Shown one piece after another: positions 25,822 through 33,329 of a DNA stretch of 43,100 nt. Position 1 is the first letter of the stretch. Each line of letters begins with the position of its first letter. The DNA lies in contig CAZBJX010000020.1 in NCBI GenBank assembly GCA_964492335.1, forward strand, positions 1 through 43,100, read 5' to 3'. Position numbers and translations under genes: made by a program. The DNA is from JAFGCL01 sp964492335. Lineage in GTDB: Bacteria > Chloroflexota > Dehalococcoidia > UBA2247 > RBG-13-53-26. The notes beneath the pieces were generated by a model. That model did no database searches, had not been told where the DNA came from, and saw nothing but the letters and a program-made list of their open reading frames with translations.

Positions 25822-27171
25822 CTACGTACTCCCGGAGACCAGACTTTCCACTAATTTAGCACCTCTGTCAACGAGTTGGGCGGTGCGCTCCGCCTGCGGC
25901 GACTCCGCCAGCACCCGGATGGCCGGCTCGGTGCCGCTGGCCCGGATGAGCATCCACGAGTCGGCAAACTCCAGGCGCACGCCGTCGAGGGTGTTGACGG
26001 TCCCCGCCCCGAAACCGGGCGCCTGCCGGGCCACGGCCTCCATGAGGGGGGCCTTCCTCTCGTTGGGGCAGGCTATGCGGCCCTTGCCGAAGAAGAGGGG
26101 GGGCAGCCCGGCGAAGAAGTCGCGGATGTCCTTCGGGCTTTCGATGCGGGAGAGCAGGGTCAGGGCGGCGAAGATGGTCTCCGGGTAGTAGCCTATGGCG
26201 GGCAGGATGTAGACCCCCACCTGCTCCACCCCGATGGCGGCATCGTGCTCCAGGGCCAGCCGAGTGACGTCGGCATCCCCCACCCGCCCCCGGTGCACCG
26301 TCACCCCCAGGTCGGCGGTGGCCTGCTCCAGGAGCCGGCCGCTCTCCACCGTGGTGGCCACGGCCTTCTTGCCGCTCTCCAGCACCGCCAGGCGGGAGAT
26401 GAAGGCGATGGGTTCGTTGAAGCCCAGGAAGCCCTCCCGGTCGCAGAAGACCACCCGGTCGGCGTCGCCGTCGAAACAGACCGCCAGGTCCGCCCCGGTC
26501 TGCCGGAGGAAGTCGATGGTCTTGACCAGGGTGTCCTCCCTGGGCTCCGGGTTGCGCCCGGGGAAGGTCCCGTCCGGGGTGTCGTTGATGGCCGTCACGT
26601 CCAGCCCCAACTGGTTGAAGACCCAGGAGGCAAACCCGGAGGCGGCGCCGTTTCCGGGGTCCACCACGATCTTCAGCCGGCCCAGTCCCCGGGACGGCAG
26701 GCGGCCCCGCACGGCCTCGAGGTACATCTGGCGCATCCCCTCCCCCTTGCGGGCGGTGGCGCCCGCGCCCTGGCGGAAGCGCCGCGAGCGGTAGATGTCC
26801 TCGATCTGGTCCTGCATCTGGCGGCTGTAGCCCATGGCGTCGGCCCCGAAGAGCTTGAGGCCGTTGAACTCCGGGGGGTTGTGTGAGGCGGTGATCATGA
26901 TGCCCGTATCGAAACGCATCTCCCTGGTGAGCAGGGCCAGCGCGGGCGTGGGGAGGAGCCCCAGGTCCACCGTGTTGGCCCCGCTGGCGGCCAGCCCCGC
27001 CACCACCGCCTCCTTGATGGCCGGCCCGCTGAGCCGGGGGTCGTTGCCAATGCAGACCGTGGCCCCCGCCGGCAGGCAGGTGCCGAGGGACGATGCCACG
27101 TCACGGCAGAGATCGAGGGTGAGGTCCTTGCCGAATACCCCCCTCACGCCGCTGGTGCCGAAGAGTGCCAT
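25822..27171 (-). CDS. glmM: Phosphoglucosamine mutase-like (alpha-D-phosphohexomutase)
   Basis: A 449-residue mutase, normally converting glucosamine-6-phosphate to glucosamine-1-phosphate. It has the phospho-serine loop MITASHNPPEFNGLK (S96), the metal loop CFDGDADRVVF, and the phosphate-binding loop RASGTEPAIRVLAES. The sugar loop, usually GGEQSGH in GlmM, reads IGVEQVGVYI here, so the substrate preference could be shifted. ATG is preceded by AAAGGAGG. First gene of the glmM-glmU-glmS group; the upstream side ends at a scaffold gap, so its promoter is not visible. Function as GlmM is inferred from operon position. Confidence 0.82.
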   Translation of the reverse strand: MALFGTSGVRGVFGKDLTLDLCRDVASSLGTCLPAGATVCIGNDPRLSGPAIKEAVVAGLAASGANTVDLGLLPTPALALLTREMRFDTGIMITASHNPPEFNGLKLFGADAMGYSRQMQDQIEDIYRSRRFRQGAGATARKGEGMRQMYLEAVRGRLPSRGLGRLKIVVDPGNGAASGFASWVFNQLGLDVTAINDTPDGTFPGRNPEPREDTLVKTIDFLRQTGADLAVCFDGDADRVVFCDREGFLGFNEPIAFISRLAVLESGKKAVATTVESGRLLEQATADLGVTVHRGRVGDADVTRLALEHDAAIGVEQVGVYILPAIGYYPETIFAALTLLSRIESPKDIRDFFAGLPPLFFGKGRIACPNERKAPLMEAVARQAPGFGAGTVNTLDGVRLEFADSWMLIRASGTEPAIRVLAESPQAERTAQLVDRGAKLVESLVSGST

Positions 27172-27190
27172 GTAGCCTCCTTTCGTGTGG

Positions 27191-27212
27191 CGCCCGGGCC
27201 TCTGCCCGGGCG
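27191..27212. terminator. Hairpin between fumarase end and glmM start
   Basis: Perfect 9-bp inverted repeat CGCCCGGGC / GCCCGGGCG with a four-base loop CTCT, 20 bases before the glmM start. It could be a terminator for the operon beyond the gap or an attenuator in the glmM leader. No T tract is visible. Confidence 0.45.
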
Positions 27213-27219
27213 CGCCATG

Positions 27220-27319
27220 NNNNNNNNNNNNNNNNNNNNNNNNNNNNNNNNNNNNNNNNNNNNNNNNNNNNNNNNNNNNNNNNNNNNNNNNNNNNNNNNN
27301 NNNNNNNNNNNNNNNNNNN
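27220..27319. other. Scaffold gap (100 N)
   Basis: Exactly 100 unknown bases, so a conventional gap of unknown true length. Unlike the second gap, its two flanks show no shared sequence. The 3' partner of the fumarase operon could be lost here. Confidence 0.95.
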
Positions 27320-27327
27320 CCGGCGGG

Positions 27328-27879
27328 CTACTGGCGGCGGTAGGCGGCCTTGCCTTCTTCGTAGAGGTCGCCGCCGTACATGTCGTTGACCACGATGGCG
27401 GGGAAGTCCTCCACCTCCAGGCGCAGGACGGCCTCCGCTCCCAGGTCCTCGTAGGCGATGACCTCGGACTTCCTGATGGTCTTGGATATCAGGGCCCCGG
27501 CCCCGCCTATGGCGGCGAAGTACACCGCCCGGTGCTGCCGGATGGCCTCCCGGACCGCCGGCGACCTCATCCCTTTCCCTATCATGCCCTTGAGCCCCTC
27601 GGCCATCAGCCGGGGGGAGTAGCTGTCCATGCGGCCGCTGGTGGTGGGGCCCGCGGAGCCGATCACCTGCCCCGGCTTGGCGGGGGACGGGCCCATGTAG
27701 TAGATGGTCTGGCCGGCCAGCTGGAAGGGCAGGGGGCGGCCCTCGTCCAGTGCCTCCACCATCCTCTTGTGGGCGGAGTCCCGGCCGGTGTACAGGGTGC
27801 CGGTGAGGAGCACGTCGTCGCCGGCCCGCAGGCCGGCCACCGTTTCGTCCGTCAGCGGCAGGGAGATCTTCCTGGCCAT
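27328..27879 (-). CDS. Class I fumarate hydratase, beta subunit
   Basis: A 183-residue protein equal to the C-terminal (beta) domain of class I Fe-S fumarases/tartrate dehydratases, which interconvert fumarate and malate. Family motifs: IYYMGPSPAKPGQVIGSAG, PTTSGRMDSYSPRLM, and AVYFAAIGGAGALISKTI. The Fe-S-bearing alpha subunit is not in the window; the gene upstream is an acyl-CoA dehydrogenase and downstream is a scaffold gap 8 bases away. The ATG is 5 bases from the upstream stop, so it is the last visible gene of the operon. Tartrate dehydratase beta is an alternative, but the succinate/propionate context favours fumarase. Confidence 0.88.
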   Translation of the reverse strand: MARKISLPLTDETVAGLRAGDDVLLTGTLYTGRDSAHKRMVEALDEGRPLPFQLAGQTIYYMGPSPAKPGQVIGSAGPTTSGRMDSYSPRLMAEGLKGMIGKGMRSPAVREAIRQHRAVYFAAIGGAGALISKTIRKSEVIAYEDLGAEAVLRLEVEDFPAIVVNDMYGGDLYEEGKAAYRRQ

Positions 27880-27884
27880 GGCGT

Positions 27885-29216
27885 CTACACCTTCAGTCCC
27901 TTCATGATGTCCGCGGCAATTATACTACTCTGCAGCGCGAGCGCCAGGTCCGCGGCGCTGGCGGCCAGGGCATCGGCGCACAGCCTCTGCAGGGGCAGGC
28001 CCTGCACACAGGGCGGGCCGTCGTAGAGGAGCGATACCCGGTCCGCCACGGCGCGGAGCGTCCGGGTGGCGAAGAGCTTGACCATGGCCGCCTCCCGCTT
28101 GAGGGCGCCCCCGGGAGGGCCGGCCCCGGCCAGTCCCGCAGCGCCGGCCCCGCCGGTCCCGCCGCCGGAAGCGGCCGCCGCGGCCGCCGCGGCGGCATCC
28201 GCCTTGCAGGCCGCCTCGAGCACCAGCAGGCGGCAGGCATGGAGGCTGACGGCGATGTCGGCCAGGGCCGACTCCACCCCCGGCCGGCGGAAGACCTGCT
28301 GCCCGAAGGACTGCCAGGATTCCACGCGCAGCCGGGCCTCCTCCAGGAGCCGCAGCCCCACCCCCACGCAGCGGGCGCCGCGCACCAGGCGCCTCACCGG
28401 CAGCCAGCGCTTCCCCAGGTGATAGGCCTGCCCCGGGCCCCCCAGGATGCCGGCCTCCGGGACCCGGCAGCCCTCCAGGGCCAGGGACAGGGGCGCCCGG
28501 AGCTGGGAGCGCCAGCCGGTGGGCTCGATAGCGCCGGCCAGGGTGAAGCCGGGGGTGTCCGCATCCACCAGGAAGGCGGTGGGCCCGGGGCCGGCGCCCG
28601 GGCCCAGGTCCAGGTCCAGGCGCGGGCCGTGGCCCCCTTCCGGGCCCGGACCGGCGGTCGCGCCGGGCCCCTGGCCCGTCCCGCCGGCCGTGGCGAAGAC
28701 GATGGCGAAGGGGTCCGGCCCCGGGCGGGAGAAGGATATCTTGGCGCCGCGGAGGACGTAGTGGCCGCCCTCGCGGGCCGCCGAGGCCCGCAGCCGGGGC
28801 AGACCGCAGCGGTCCTCCGGCTCTAGCAGCGCCACCAGGGCCTGCCGCCGGCGGCGGAAATGGGGCTCGAAGTAGCGCTGCCGCTGCTCCGGGCTGCACT
28901 CGAAGAGGAGCGGGGTCACGTCGCCGAAGCTGAAGGGGACGATGGTCTGGGCGGTCTCCTCCGCCGCCAGGCACTGGGCCAGCGCCCCCAGGCCCGCCCC
29001 GCCCAGCTCCTCGGGGACCCCCAGCCCCCAGAGGCCCACCCCCTGGGCGAGCTTCTGCAGGCGCTCCTGGTCCTCCGGGGGGAGGTGCGCCCGGGCGTCG
29101 GCCAGCCCCGCGGCCCGGCCCAGCAGGTCCCGCTCCAGGGGCCTGAGCTGGTCGTGGACGAAGTCCCGGACCAGGCCCTGGAGCATCTTCATCTCTTCGG
29201 GTATCGTGAAATCCAT
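27885..29216 (-). CDS. Divergent acyl-CoA dehydrogenase-like flavoprotein, catalytic Glu region lost
   Basis: A 443-residue protein of the acyl-CoA dehydrogenase fold. The N-terminal helical domain (MDFTIPEEMKMLQGLVRDFV), the middle beta domain (VALLEPEDRCGLPRLRASAA), and the C-terminal helix bundle are present. However, the usual C-terminal signature YEGTSEIQR, which carries or neighbours the catalytic Glu in many members, is absent: the end reads ALQSSIIAADIMKGLKV. The FAD-contact region DGPPCVQGLPLQRLCADAL also differs from the usual GG.GY pattern. Two Gly/Ala/Pro-rich insertions (about 185-215 and 360-395) are odd. It may not dehydrogenate an acyl-CoA at all, or may use another base. It lies in the methylmalonyl-CoA operon, six bases from the fumarase gene and 75 bases after the ferredoxin. 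Confidence 0.75.
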   Translation of the reverse strand: MDFTIPEEMKMLQGLVRDFVHDQLRPLERDLLGRAAGLADARAHLPPEDQERLQKLAQGVGLWGLGVPEELGGAGLGALAQCLAAEETAQTIVPFSFGDVTPLLFECSPEQRQRYFEPHFRRRRQALVALLEPEDRCGLPRLRASAAREGGHYVLRGAKISFSRPGPDPFAIVFATAGGTGQGPGATAGPGPEGGHGPRLDLDLGPGAGPGPTAFLVDADTPGFTLAGAIEPTGWRSQLRAPLSLALEGCRVPEAGILGGPGQAYHLGKRWLPVRRLVRGARCVGVGLRLLEEARLRVESWQSFGQQVFRRPGVESALADIAVSLHACRLLVLEAACKADAAAAAAAAASGGGTGGAGAAGLAGAGPPGGALKREAAMVKLFATRTLRAVADRVSLLYDGPPCVQGLPLQRLCADALAASAADLALALQSSIIAADIMKGLKV

Positions 29217-29245
29217 CAGACGGCTTCCCGGTTGATACGGGCCGG

Positions 29246-29266
29246 TGCGCCGCCCCGGGCGGCGCA
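29246..29266 (-). terminator. Intra-operon hairpin
   Basis: A 9-bp stem TGCGCCGCC / GGCGGCGCA with a three-base loop, in the 75-base space between the ferredoxin-like gene and the acyl-CoA dehydrogenase-like gene. No T tract. May be a processing or attenuation hairpin that sets the level of the last two genes. Confidence 0.45.
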
Positions 29267-29291
29267 GGCGCCCCTCCCCCCCGGCCGGAGG

Positions 29292-29744
29292 TCAGGGCCC
29301 ATCCAGGGCCTCCTCCAGGAAGAGGTCCAGGTCCGGCTCGTCGTCGTCCCCGATGCGCGTCGCCAGGCGCGACATGACCTCCACCAGGCGGCAGTTGACG
29401 ATGTAGTGCTTGATGGTGGTGTCTACCTGGGGGCAGGCCAGGGAGCAGGCGTAGCACAGGTCGCAGTCCTGGCCCACCAGGGCCTCCAGGGCCATGGAGG
29501 TGCGCTGCTCGGTGCGCTGCCGGCGGTGCGGCTCCCGGGCCAGCACGGGGCAGATGTCGATGCAGTTGCCGCAGGCCAGGCACTCCTTGTGCCCGGCGAT
29601 GTCCTCGGAGATGTTGAGGGCGTGGGCGGGGCTCATGCCGCTGGAGAGCAGGCGGCAGCGGGCCACCGGCGGGAAGGCGGTGCCCAGCACCTCGTTCAGC
29701 ACGGCCTCTATCTGCTTGACGTCGGTCTGTATGCGCTGCGGCAT
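29292..29744 (-). CDS. HdrC-like ferredoxin with two 4Fe-4S motifs
   Basis: A 150-residue electron carrier subunit. Two cysteine motifs of HdrC/FrdB type: CLACGNCIDICPVL (about 54-67) and CDLCYACSLACPQVD (about 94-108), each able to bind one 4Fe-4S cluster. The spacing between motifs and the helical tail are like heterodisulfide-reductase C subunits rather than small bacterial ferredoxins. ATG is preceded by AGGAAG. Located 12 bases after the flavoprotein gene, so it should pass electrons between flavoprotein, CCG protein and an external partner. Partner assignments are inference. Confidence 0.82.
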   Translation of the reverse strand: MPQRIQTDVKQIEAVLNEVLGTAFPPVARCRLLSSGMSPAHALNISEDIAGHKECLACGNCIDICPVLAREPHRRQRTEQRTSMALEALVGQDCDLCYACSLACPQVDTTIKHYIVNCRLVEVMSRLATRIGDDDEPDLDLFLEEALDGP

Positions 29745-29756
29745 GTCGCTTGCTTC

Positions 29757-31427
29757 CTAGGCCAGCTTCATGCGGGAGGGCTGCAGCCGCTCCCGGGCAT
29801 AGCCGGGCGAGTAGTCGGGCACCGGCCGGGCGTAGTCCGGCAGGAGCAGGGGCGAGATGGGCCGCTCCCGGTCCAGGCCGGCCTCCCGCAGGGCCTGCTG
29901 CCACCGGCGCACGTGGTCCAGGGTGGGCGCCCCGGGGCGGGCCTGGCGGCCCCGGGCGGCGGCCGCCAGGCCCGCCCGGCGGCCGAAGACGAAGATGTCC
30001 AGCGTCGAATTGCCGATGAGGCGGTTGCGCCCGTGGACCCCGCCCTCGCACTCCCCGGCGGCGAAGAGGCCGGGGACGGTGGTGGCCCCGCTGGCGTCTA
30101 TCCTGATCCCGCCGTTCTGGTAGTGCAGCGTGGGGTAGATGAGCATGGGCTCCTTCGCGATGTCGATCCCGTAGCGGCCGAACTGCCGCACCATGGCCGG
30201 CAGCTCCCGGGCCACGGTCCCCGGGCCGCGGATGAGGTCGATCATGGGCGAGTCCAGCCACACCCCCGTCTGCCCGGTGGGCGTGGCCACCCCGTTGCCC
30301 CGCTCGGTGCACTCCCGGATGATGGCCGCGGCCACCACGTCCCGCGGCTCCAGCGGCATGACGAACTGCTCCCCGTGGGCGTTGACCAGCTGGGCCCCCA
30401 GGGTGCGCACCTTCTCGGTGACCAGCTGCCCCAGGATCTGCATGGGGTGGGCGGCGCCGGTGGGGTGGTACTGCATGGTGTCCATGAAGATCAGCCGCGC
30501 GCCGGCGCGGTAGGCCAGCACCAGCCCGTCCGCGGTGGCCCCGTAGTGGTTGGTGGTGGGGAACCTCTGGATGTGGAGCCGGCCCATGCCGCCGGTGGCC
30601 AGGACCACGGCTCTGGCCCGGACGGCGCTGAGCCCGCCGGTCTCCAGGTTGGCCAGCAGCGCCCCGCAGACTGCCCCGGCCCCGTCGGTCAGCAGCTCCA
30701 CCGCCGGCGAGAACTCCAGGCACTCAATCCCCCGGTTGCGCACCTCGTCCCGCAGCACCCGCATCTCCTCCAGGCCGGTGTAGTCCCGGGCGGAGTGCAG
30801 GCGCAGGCGGCAGGCCCCGCCGCCGGAGAGCTCGTGCATGCGGCCGTCGGGGTCCTTGTCCCAGTTGACGCCCAGCTTCTCCAGCCACCTGATGACCGAT
30901 GGGGCGTCCTTGACCAGGGCCTCCACCAGCTCCGGGATGTTGGCGAAGTGGCCGCCGCCCATGGTGTCCAGGTAGTGGTGCGCCGGGGAGTCCTGCGGGC
31001 GGTCGGCGGCCTGGGTCCCCGCCTGGGCCCCCACCGTGTTGCCGTCCCCCAGGCGCAGCTTGGTGGCCAGGAGCACCCGGGCCCCGGCCTCCCGGGCGAG
31101 CAGGGCGGCGGAGGCCCCGGCCCCGCCACCCCCGATGACCAGCACGTCGATATCGCAGGCGGCCCGGTCCAGGTCCACCCGGTCCGGGTCCACCCGGCTA
31201 TTGCCTTCGAGGAGGTCGGCTATCTCGTGGGGGGTGGCGTCCCCCCGGTTGGGCCCCAGGGCCAGGGGGCGCATGGTGCCGGCCACGTAGTCGGGGTGGA
31301 AGCGCCGCAGCAGGGGGCCTTTGTCTTCGGCACCGATGCGGGGCAGCGTCTCGGCCAGGCGCGCTTGCCGGCCGGCGTCCACCCGGCTGAGGCTCTCCTG
31401 CATGCTCTGGGGATACATCTTCCTCAC
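29757..31427 (-). CDS. Succinate dehydrogenase/fumarate reductase-like flavoprotein
   Basis: A 556-residue FAD protein of the SdhA/FrdA family interconverting succinate and fumarate. Dinucleotide fold at about residue 95 (DVLVIGGGGAGASAALLARE), substrate-site motifs QYHPTG, TEKVRTLGAQLVNAHGEQF, RDVVAAAI, and the C-terminal GECEGGVHGRNRLIGNSTL. The usual SHT segment whose His binds FAD covalently reads GNTVGAQAGTQ here, so FAD is probably not covalent, as in aspartate oxidase-like and thiol-linked relatives. HYTMGG reads HYQNGGI. GTG at 31427 or ATG at 31418 is the start. Coded next to a Fe-S subunit and a CCG protein; no cytochrome b gene is in the operon, so it may be soluble or peripheral. 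L-aspartate oxidase is the alternative, but the neighbours argue against it. Confidence 0.88.
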   Translation of the reverse strand: MRKMYPQSMQESLSRVDAGRQARLAETLPRIGAEDKGPLLRRFHPDYVAGTMRPLALGPNRGDATPHEIADLLEGNSRVDPDRVDLDRAACDIDVLVIGGGGAGASAALLAREAGARVLLATKLRLGDGNTVGAQAGTQAADRPQDSPAHHYLDTMGGGHFANIPELVEALVKDAPSVIRWLEKLGVNWDKDPDGRMHELSGGGACRLRLHSARDYTGLEEMRVLRDEVRNRGIECLEFSPAVELLTDGAGAVCGALLANLETGGLSAVRARAVVLATGGMGRLHIQRFPTTNHYGATADGLVLAYRAGARLIFMDTMQYHPTGAAHPMQILGQLVTEKVRTLGAQLVNAHGEQFVMPLEPRDVVAAAIIRECTERGNGVATPTGQTGVWLDSPMIDLIRGPGTVARELPAMVRQFGRYGIDIAKEPMLIYPTLHYQNGGIRIDASGATTVPGLFAAGECEGGVHGRNRLIGNSTLDIFVFGRRAGLAAAARGRQARPGAPTLDHVRRWQQALREAGLDRERPISPLLLPDYARPVPDYSPGYARERLQPSRMKLA

Positions 31428-31433
31428 GTCGTC

Positions 31434-32132
31434 TCAGCAGGCCGGCTCGATCTCCCGGTCCGCGTAGAGCCGGCGCAGCTCGGCCTCTTCGGCCTTCATC
31501 AGCTCCTCCACCCCGGCGTCACAGGCCCCCGCCTCGATCTCGGCGATGCGCTCCTCCAGGTGCCCGGAGACCGGGGCCAGGTAGCGGCCGTACAGCCGCC
31601 GGCAGAGCAGGGCCACGTTGTAGGGCACCAGCCCCTGGGGGCACCGCGCGGCGCACAGGCCGCACATCACGCAGTCGAAGGAGCGGGAGGCCACGCTGCG
31701 GATGTCCCCCCGCAGCGCGTCGGCCATGTACCACATCACCTCCAGGTCCTGCGGGCAGGTCCCGGTGCAGGTGTTGCAGCCGAAGCACTTGACGATGTCC
31801 GGGTAGAGGGCCAGCACCTGCTCCCCGGCGGCCTGCAGCGCCTCCAGGTGGTAGTTCGCCTTCAGCGCCGGGAAGAAGGGTATCTGGGCCAGGTACATGT
31901 CCGGCTCCACCGTCTTCTGGCAGGCCAGGTCGTAGCGCAGGGCCGGGTCGTCCTTGAAGTTGTAGATGGTGGCGCAGGCCCCGCAGAACCCGGCGCGGCA
32001 GCCGCAGCCGCGTACCAGGCGGTAGCCGCAGTGCTCCAGCGCCGTGAGGATGGTCAGCCCCTCGGGCACCGCGTGGCGCTGGCCCATGACGTAGATATCG
32101 ATAAGCCGCGTCAGCTTCATGCCCGCCATCAT
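31434..32132 (-). CDS. Succinate dehydrogenase/fumarate reductase-like iron-sulfur subunit
   Basis: A 232-residue Fe-S subunit. N-terminal 2Fe-2S domain with GCGCRAGFCGACATIYN and LACQK; C-terminal domain with two 4Fe-4S motifs, CFGCNTCTGTCPQD and CVMCGLCAARCPQG. This order matches SdhB/FrdB and the first part of methanogen thiol:fumarate reductase TfrB. The ATG at 32132 overlaps the stop of the LUD gene (ATGA). The next downstream gene is the flavoprotein. The CCG domain that is fused in TfrB is here a separate gene two places upstream. Confidence 0.9.
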   Translation of the reverse strand: MMAGMKLTRLIDIYVMGQRHAVPEGLTILTALEHCGYRLVRGCGCRAGFCGACATIYNFKDDPALRYDLACQKTVEPDMYLAQIPFFPALKANYHLEALQAAGEQVLALYPDIVKCFGCNTCTGTCPQDLEVMWYMADALRGDIRSVASRSFDCVMCGLCAARCPQGLVPYNVALLCRRLYGRYLAPVSGHLEERIAEIEAGACDAGVEELMKAEEAELRRLYADREIEPAC

Positions 32133-33325
32133 GGCTTCCCGTCCACCAGTTGCCGGCGCAGCTCCACCACCATGGAGGCGCAGTCGATCTGCATGGGGCA
32201 TCGTATCTTGCAGCGGCCGCAGGTGAGGCAGGTGTAGGCCAGGGCCGCCCCCTTCTCCGGAGCGTTGGATATTTTGGCGGCCCACACCGCGCCGATGCCG
32301 GTGAAGTACTTGTCGCCGAAATGCCCCGCCGTGAAGGCGAAGACCGGGCACTCGTAGAGGCAGCCGCCGCAGCGCAGGCAGAGGAGCGCCTGGCGCAGCA
32401 CGGGGTCCTTCGCCAGCTCGGTGCGCCCGGCGTCCATGAAGATCACGTGGAACTCCCGGGGCCCGTGGGCCCCGTAGGTGGTGACCTTCTCGATGTCCCC
32501 CGTCTTGCTGGGGCCGGAGACCAGGCTCACGTAGGAGGGGACGGTGTAGTTGGCGTAGCGCCAGGTGACCTCCGAGACCTTGTAGGCGTCCCCCAGGGTG
32601 GGCACCAGCTTCTCCATGCCGATGAGCGCGATGTGCACCGGCGGCGCGCCGGTGGCCAGGCGGATGTTGCCTTCGTTCTCGATGATGAAGAGCGTGCCCG
32701 TGTCCGCCGCCACCACGTTGGCCCCGCTCATGCCGATGTCCGCCTGGAAGTACTTGTCCCGCAGCAGGTCCCGGGCGGTGGCCACCAGGGTGCCGATGTC
32801 GGCCGGCAGGTCCTTGCCGGTGATGCGGGAGAAGAGCCGGGCCACGTCCTCCTTGGGGACGTGGATGGCCGGGGAGAGGATGTGCATGGGGCGGGAGCCC
32901 ATCTTCTGGATGATGAACTCCCCCAGGTCGGTCTCGTAGACGTCGTGCCCGTGCTCCTCCAGGTGCTCCCGCAGGCCCACCTCCTCGCCGGTCATGCTCT
33001 TGCCCTTGACGATGAGCTTCTTCTGGGTGCCCACCAGCCGGTCGATGATGTCCAGGGCGTCTTCGGCGGTCCGGGCGATGTAGGCCTTGCCCTTGTTGGA
33101 CTCGATGGCCTCGCCCGCCTGCTGGGCCAGCTCCTCCATGCGGGCCACGGAGCGGGACTTGATCTCCCGCACCTCGTCGGCCATCTTGATGGTGTGGGGG
33201 AACTTCCTCAGGGCGTCCCGGGTGTTGGTGCGGTAGCTCTTGATGGCCCGCTCAAGCGCCACCCGGATGCGCTCGCTGTGGGCGGCGTCCATGATCTCCT
33301 TCTTGTAATCGGCAAACTCCGACAT
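32129..33325 (-). CDS. LUD-domain iron-sulfur protein (LutB-like)
   Basis: A 398-residue protein with an N-terminal LUD domain (about 60-300; GKSMTGEEVGLREHLEEHGH, GMSGANVVAADTGTLFIIEN) and two C-terminal 4Fe-4S motifs, CLRCGGCLYECPVF and CLTCGRCKIRCPMQ. The LutABC system oxidises L-lactate with LutA (CCG protein), LutB (LUD + Fe-S) and LutC; here LutB lies next to a CCG protein but inside a succinate/propionate operon, and no LutC is present. Its likely job is electron transfer in a larger complex; lactate oxidation cannot be ruled out. It ends four bases before, and is coupled to, the Fe-S subunit gene by ATGA. Confidence 0.85.
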   Translation of the reverse strand: MSEFADYKKEIMDAAHSERIRVALERAIKSYRTNTRDALRKFPHTIKMADEVREIKSRSVARMEELAQQAGEAIESNKGKAYIARTAEDALDIIDRLVGTQKKLIVKGKSMTGEEVGLREHLEEHGHDVYETDLGEFIIQKMGSRPMHILSPAIHVPKEDVARLFSRITGKDLPADIGTLVATARDLLRDKYFQADIGMSGANVVAADTGTLFIIENEGNIRLATGAPPVHIALIGMEKLVPTLGDAYKVSEVTWRYANYTVPSYVSLVSGPSKTGDIEKVTTYGAHGPREFHVIFMDAGRTELAKDPVLRQALLCLRCGGCLYECPVFAFTAGHFGDKYFTGIGAVWAAKISNAPEKGAALAYTCLTCGRCKIRCPMQIDCASMVVELRRQLVDGKP

Positions 33326-33329
33326 CAGC

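Noticed and set aside
27925..30723. Open frame of 932 codons on the minus strand
   Set aside because: It runs in a second frame under the flavoprotein, ferredoxin and acyl-CoA dehydrogenase-like genes and has repetitive Arg/Pro/Gly composition without motifs.
28860..32237. Open frame of 1125 codons on the plus strand
   Set aside because: It lies antisense to four well-supported Fe-S and flavoprotein genes, and its Gly/His/Val/Gln-rich translation is a by-product of GC-rich codon bias.
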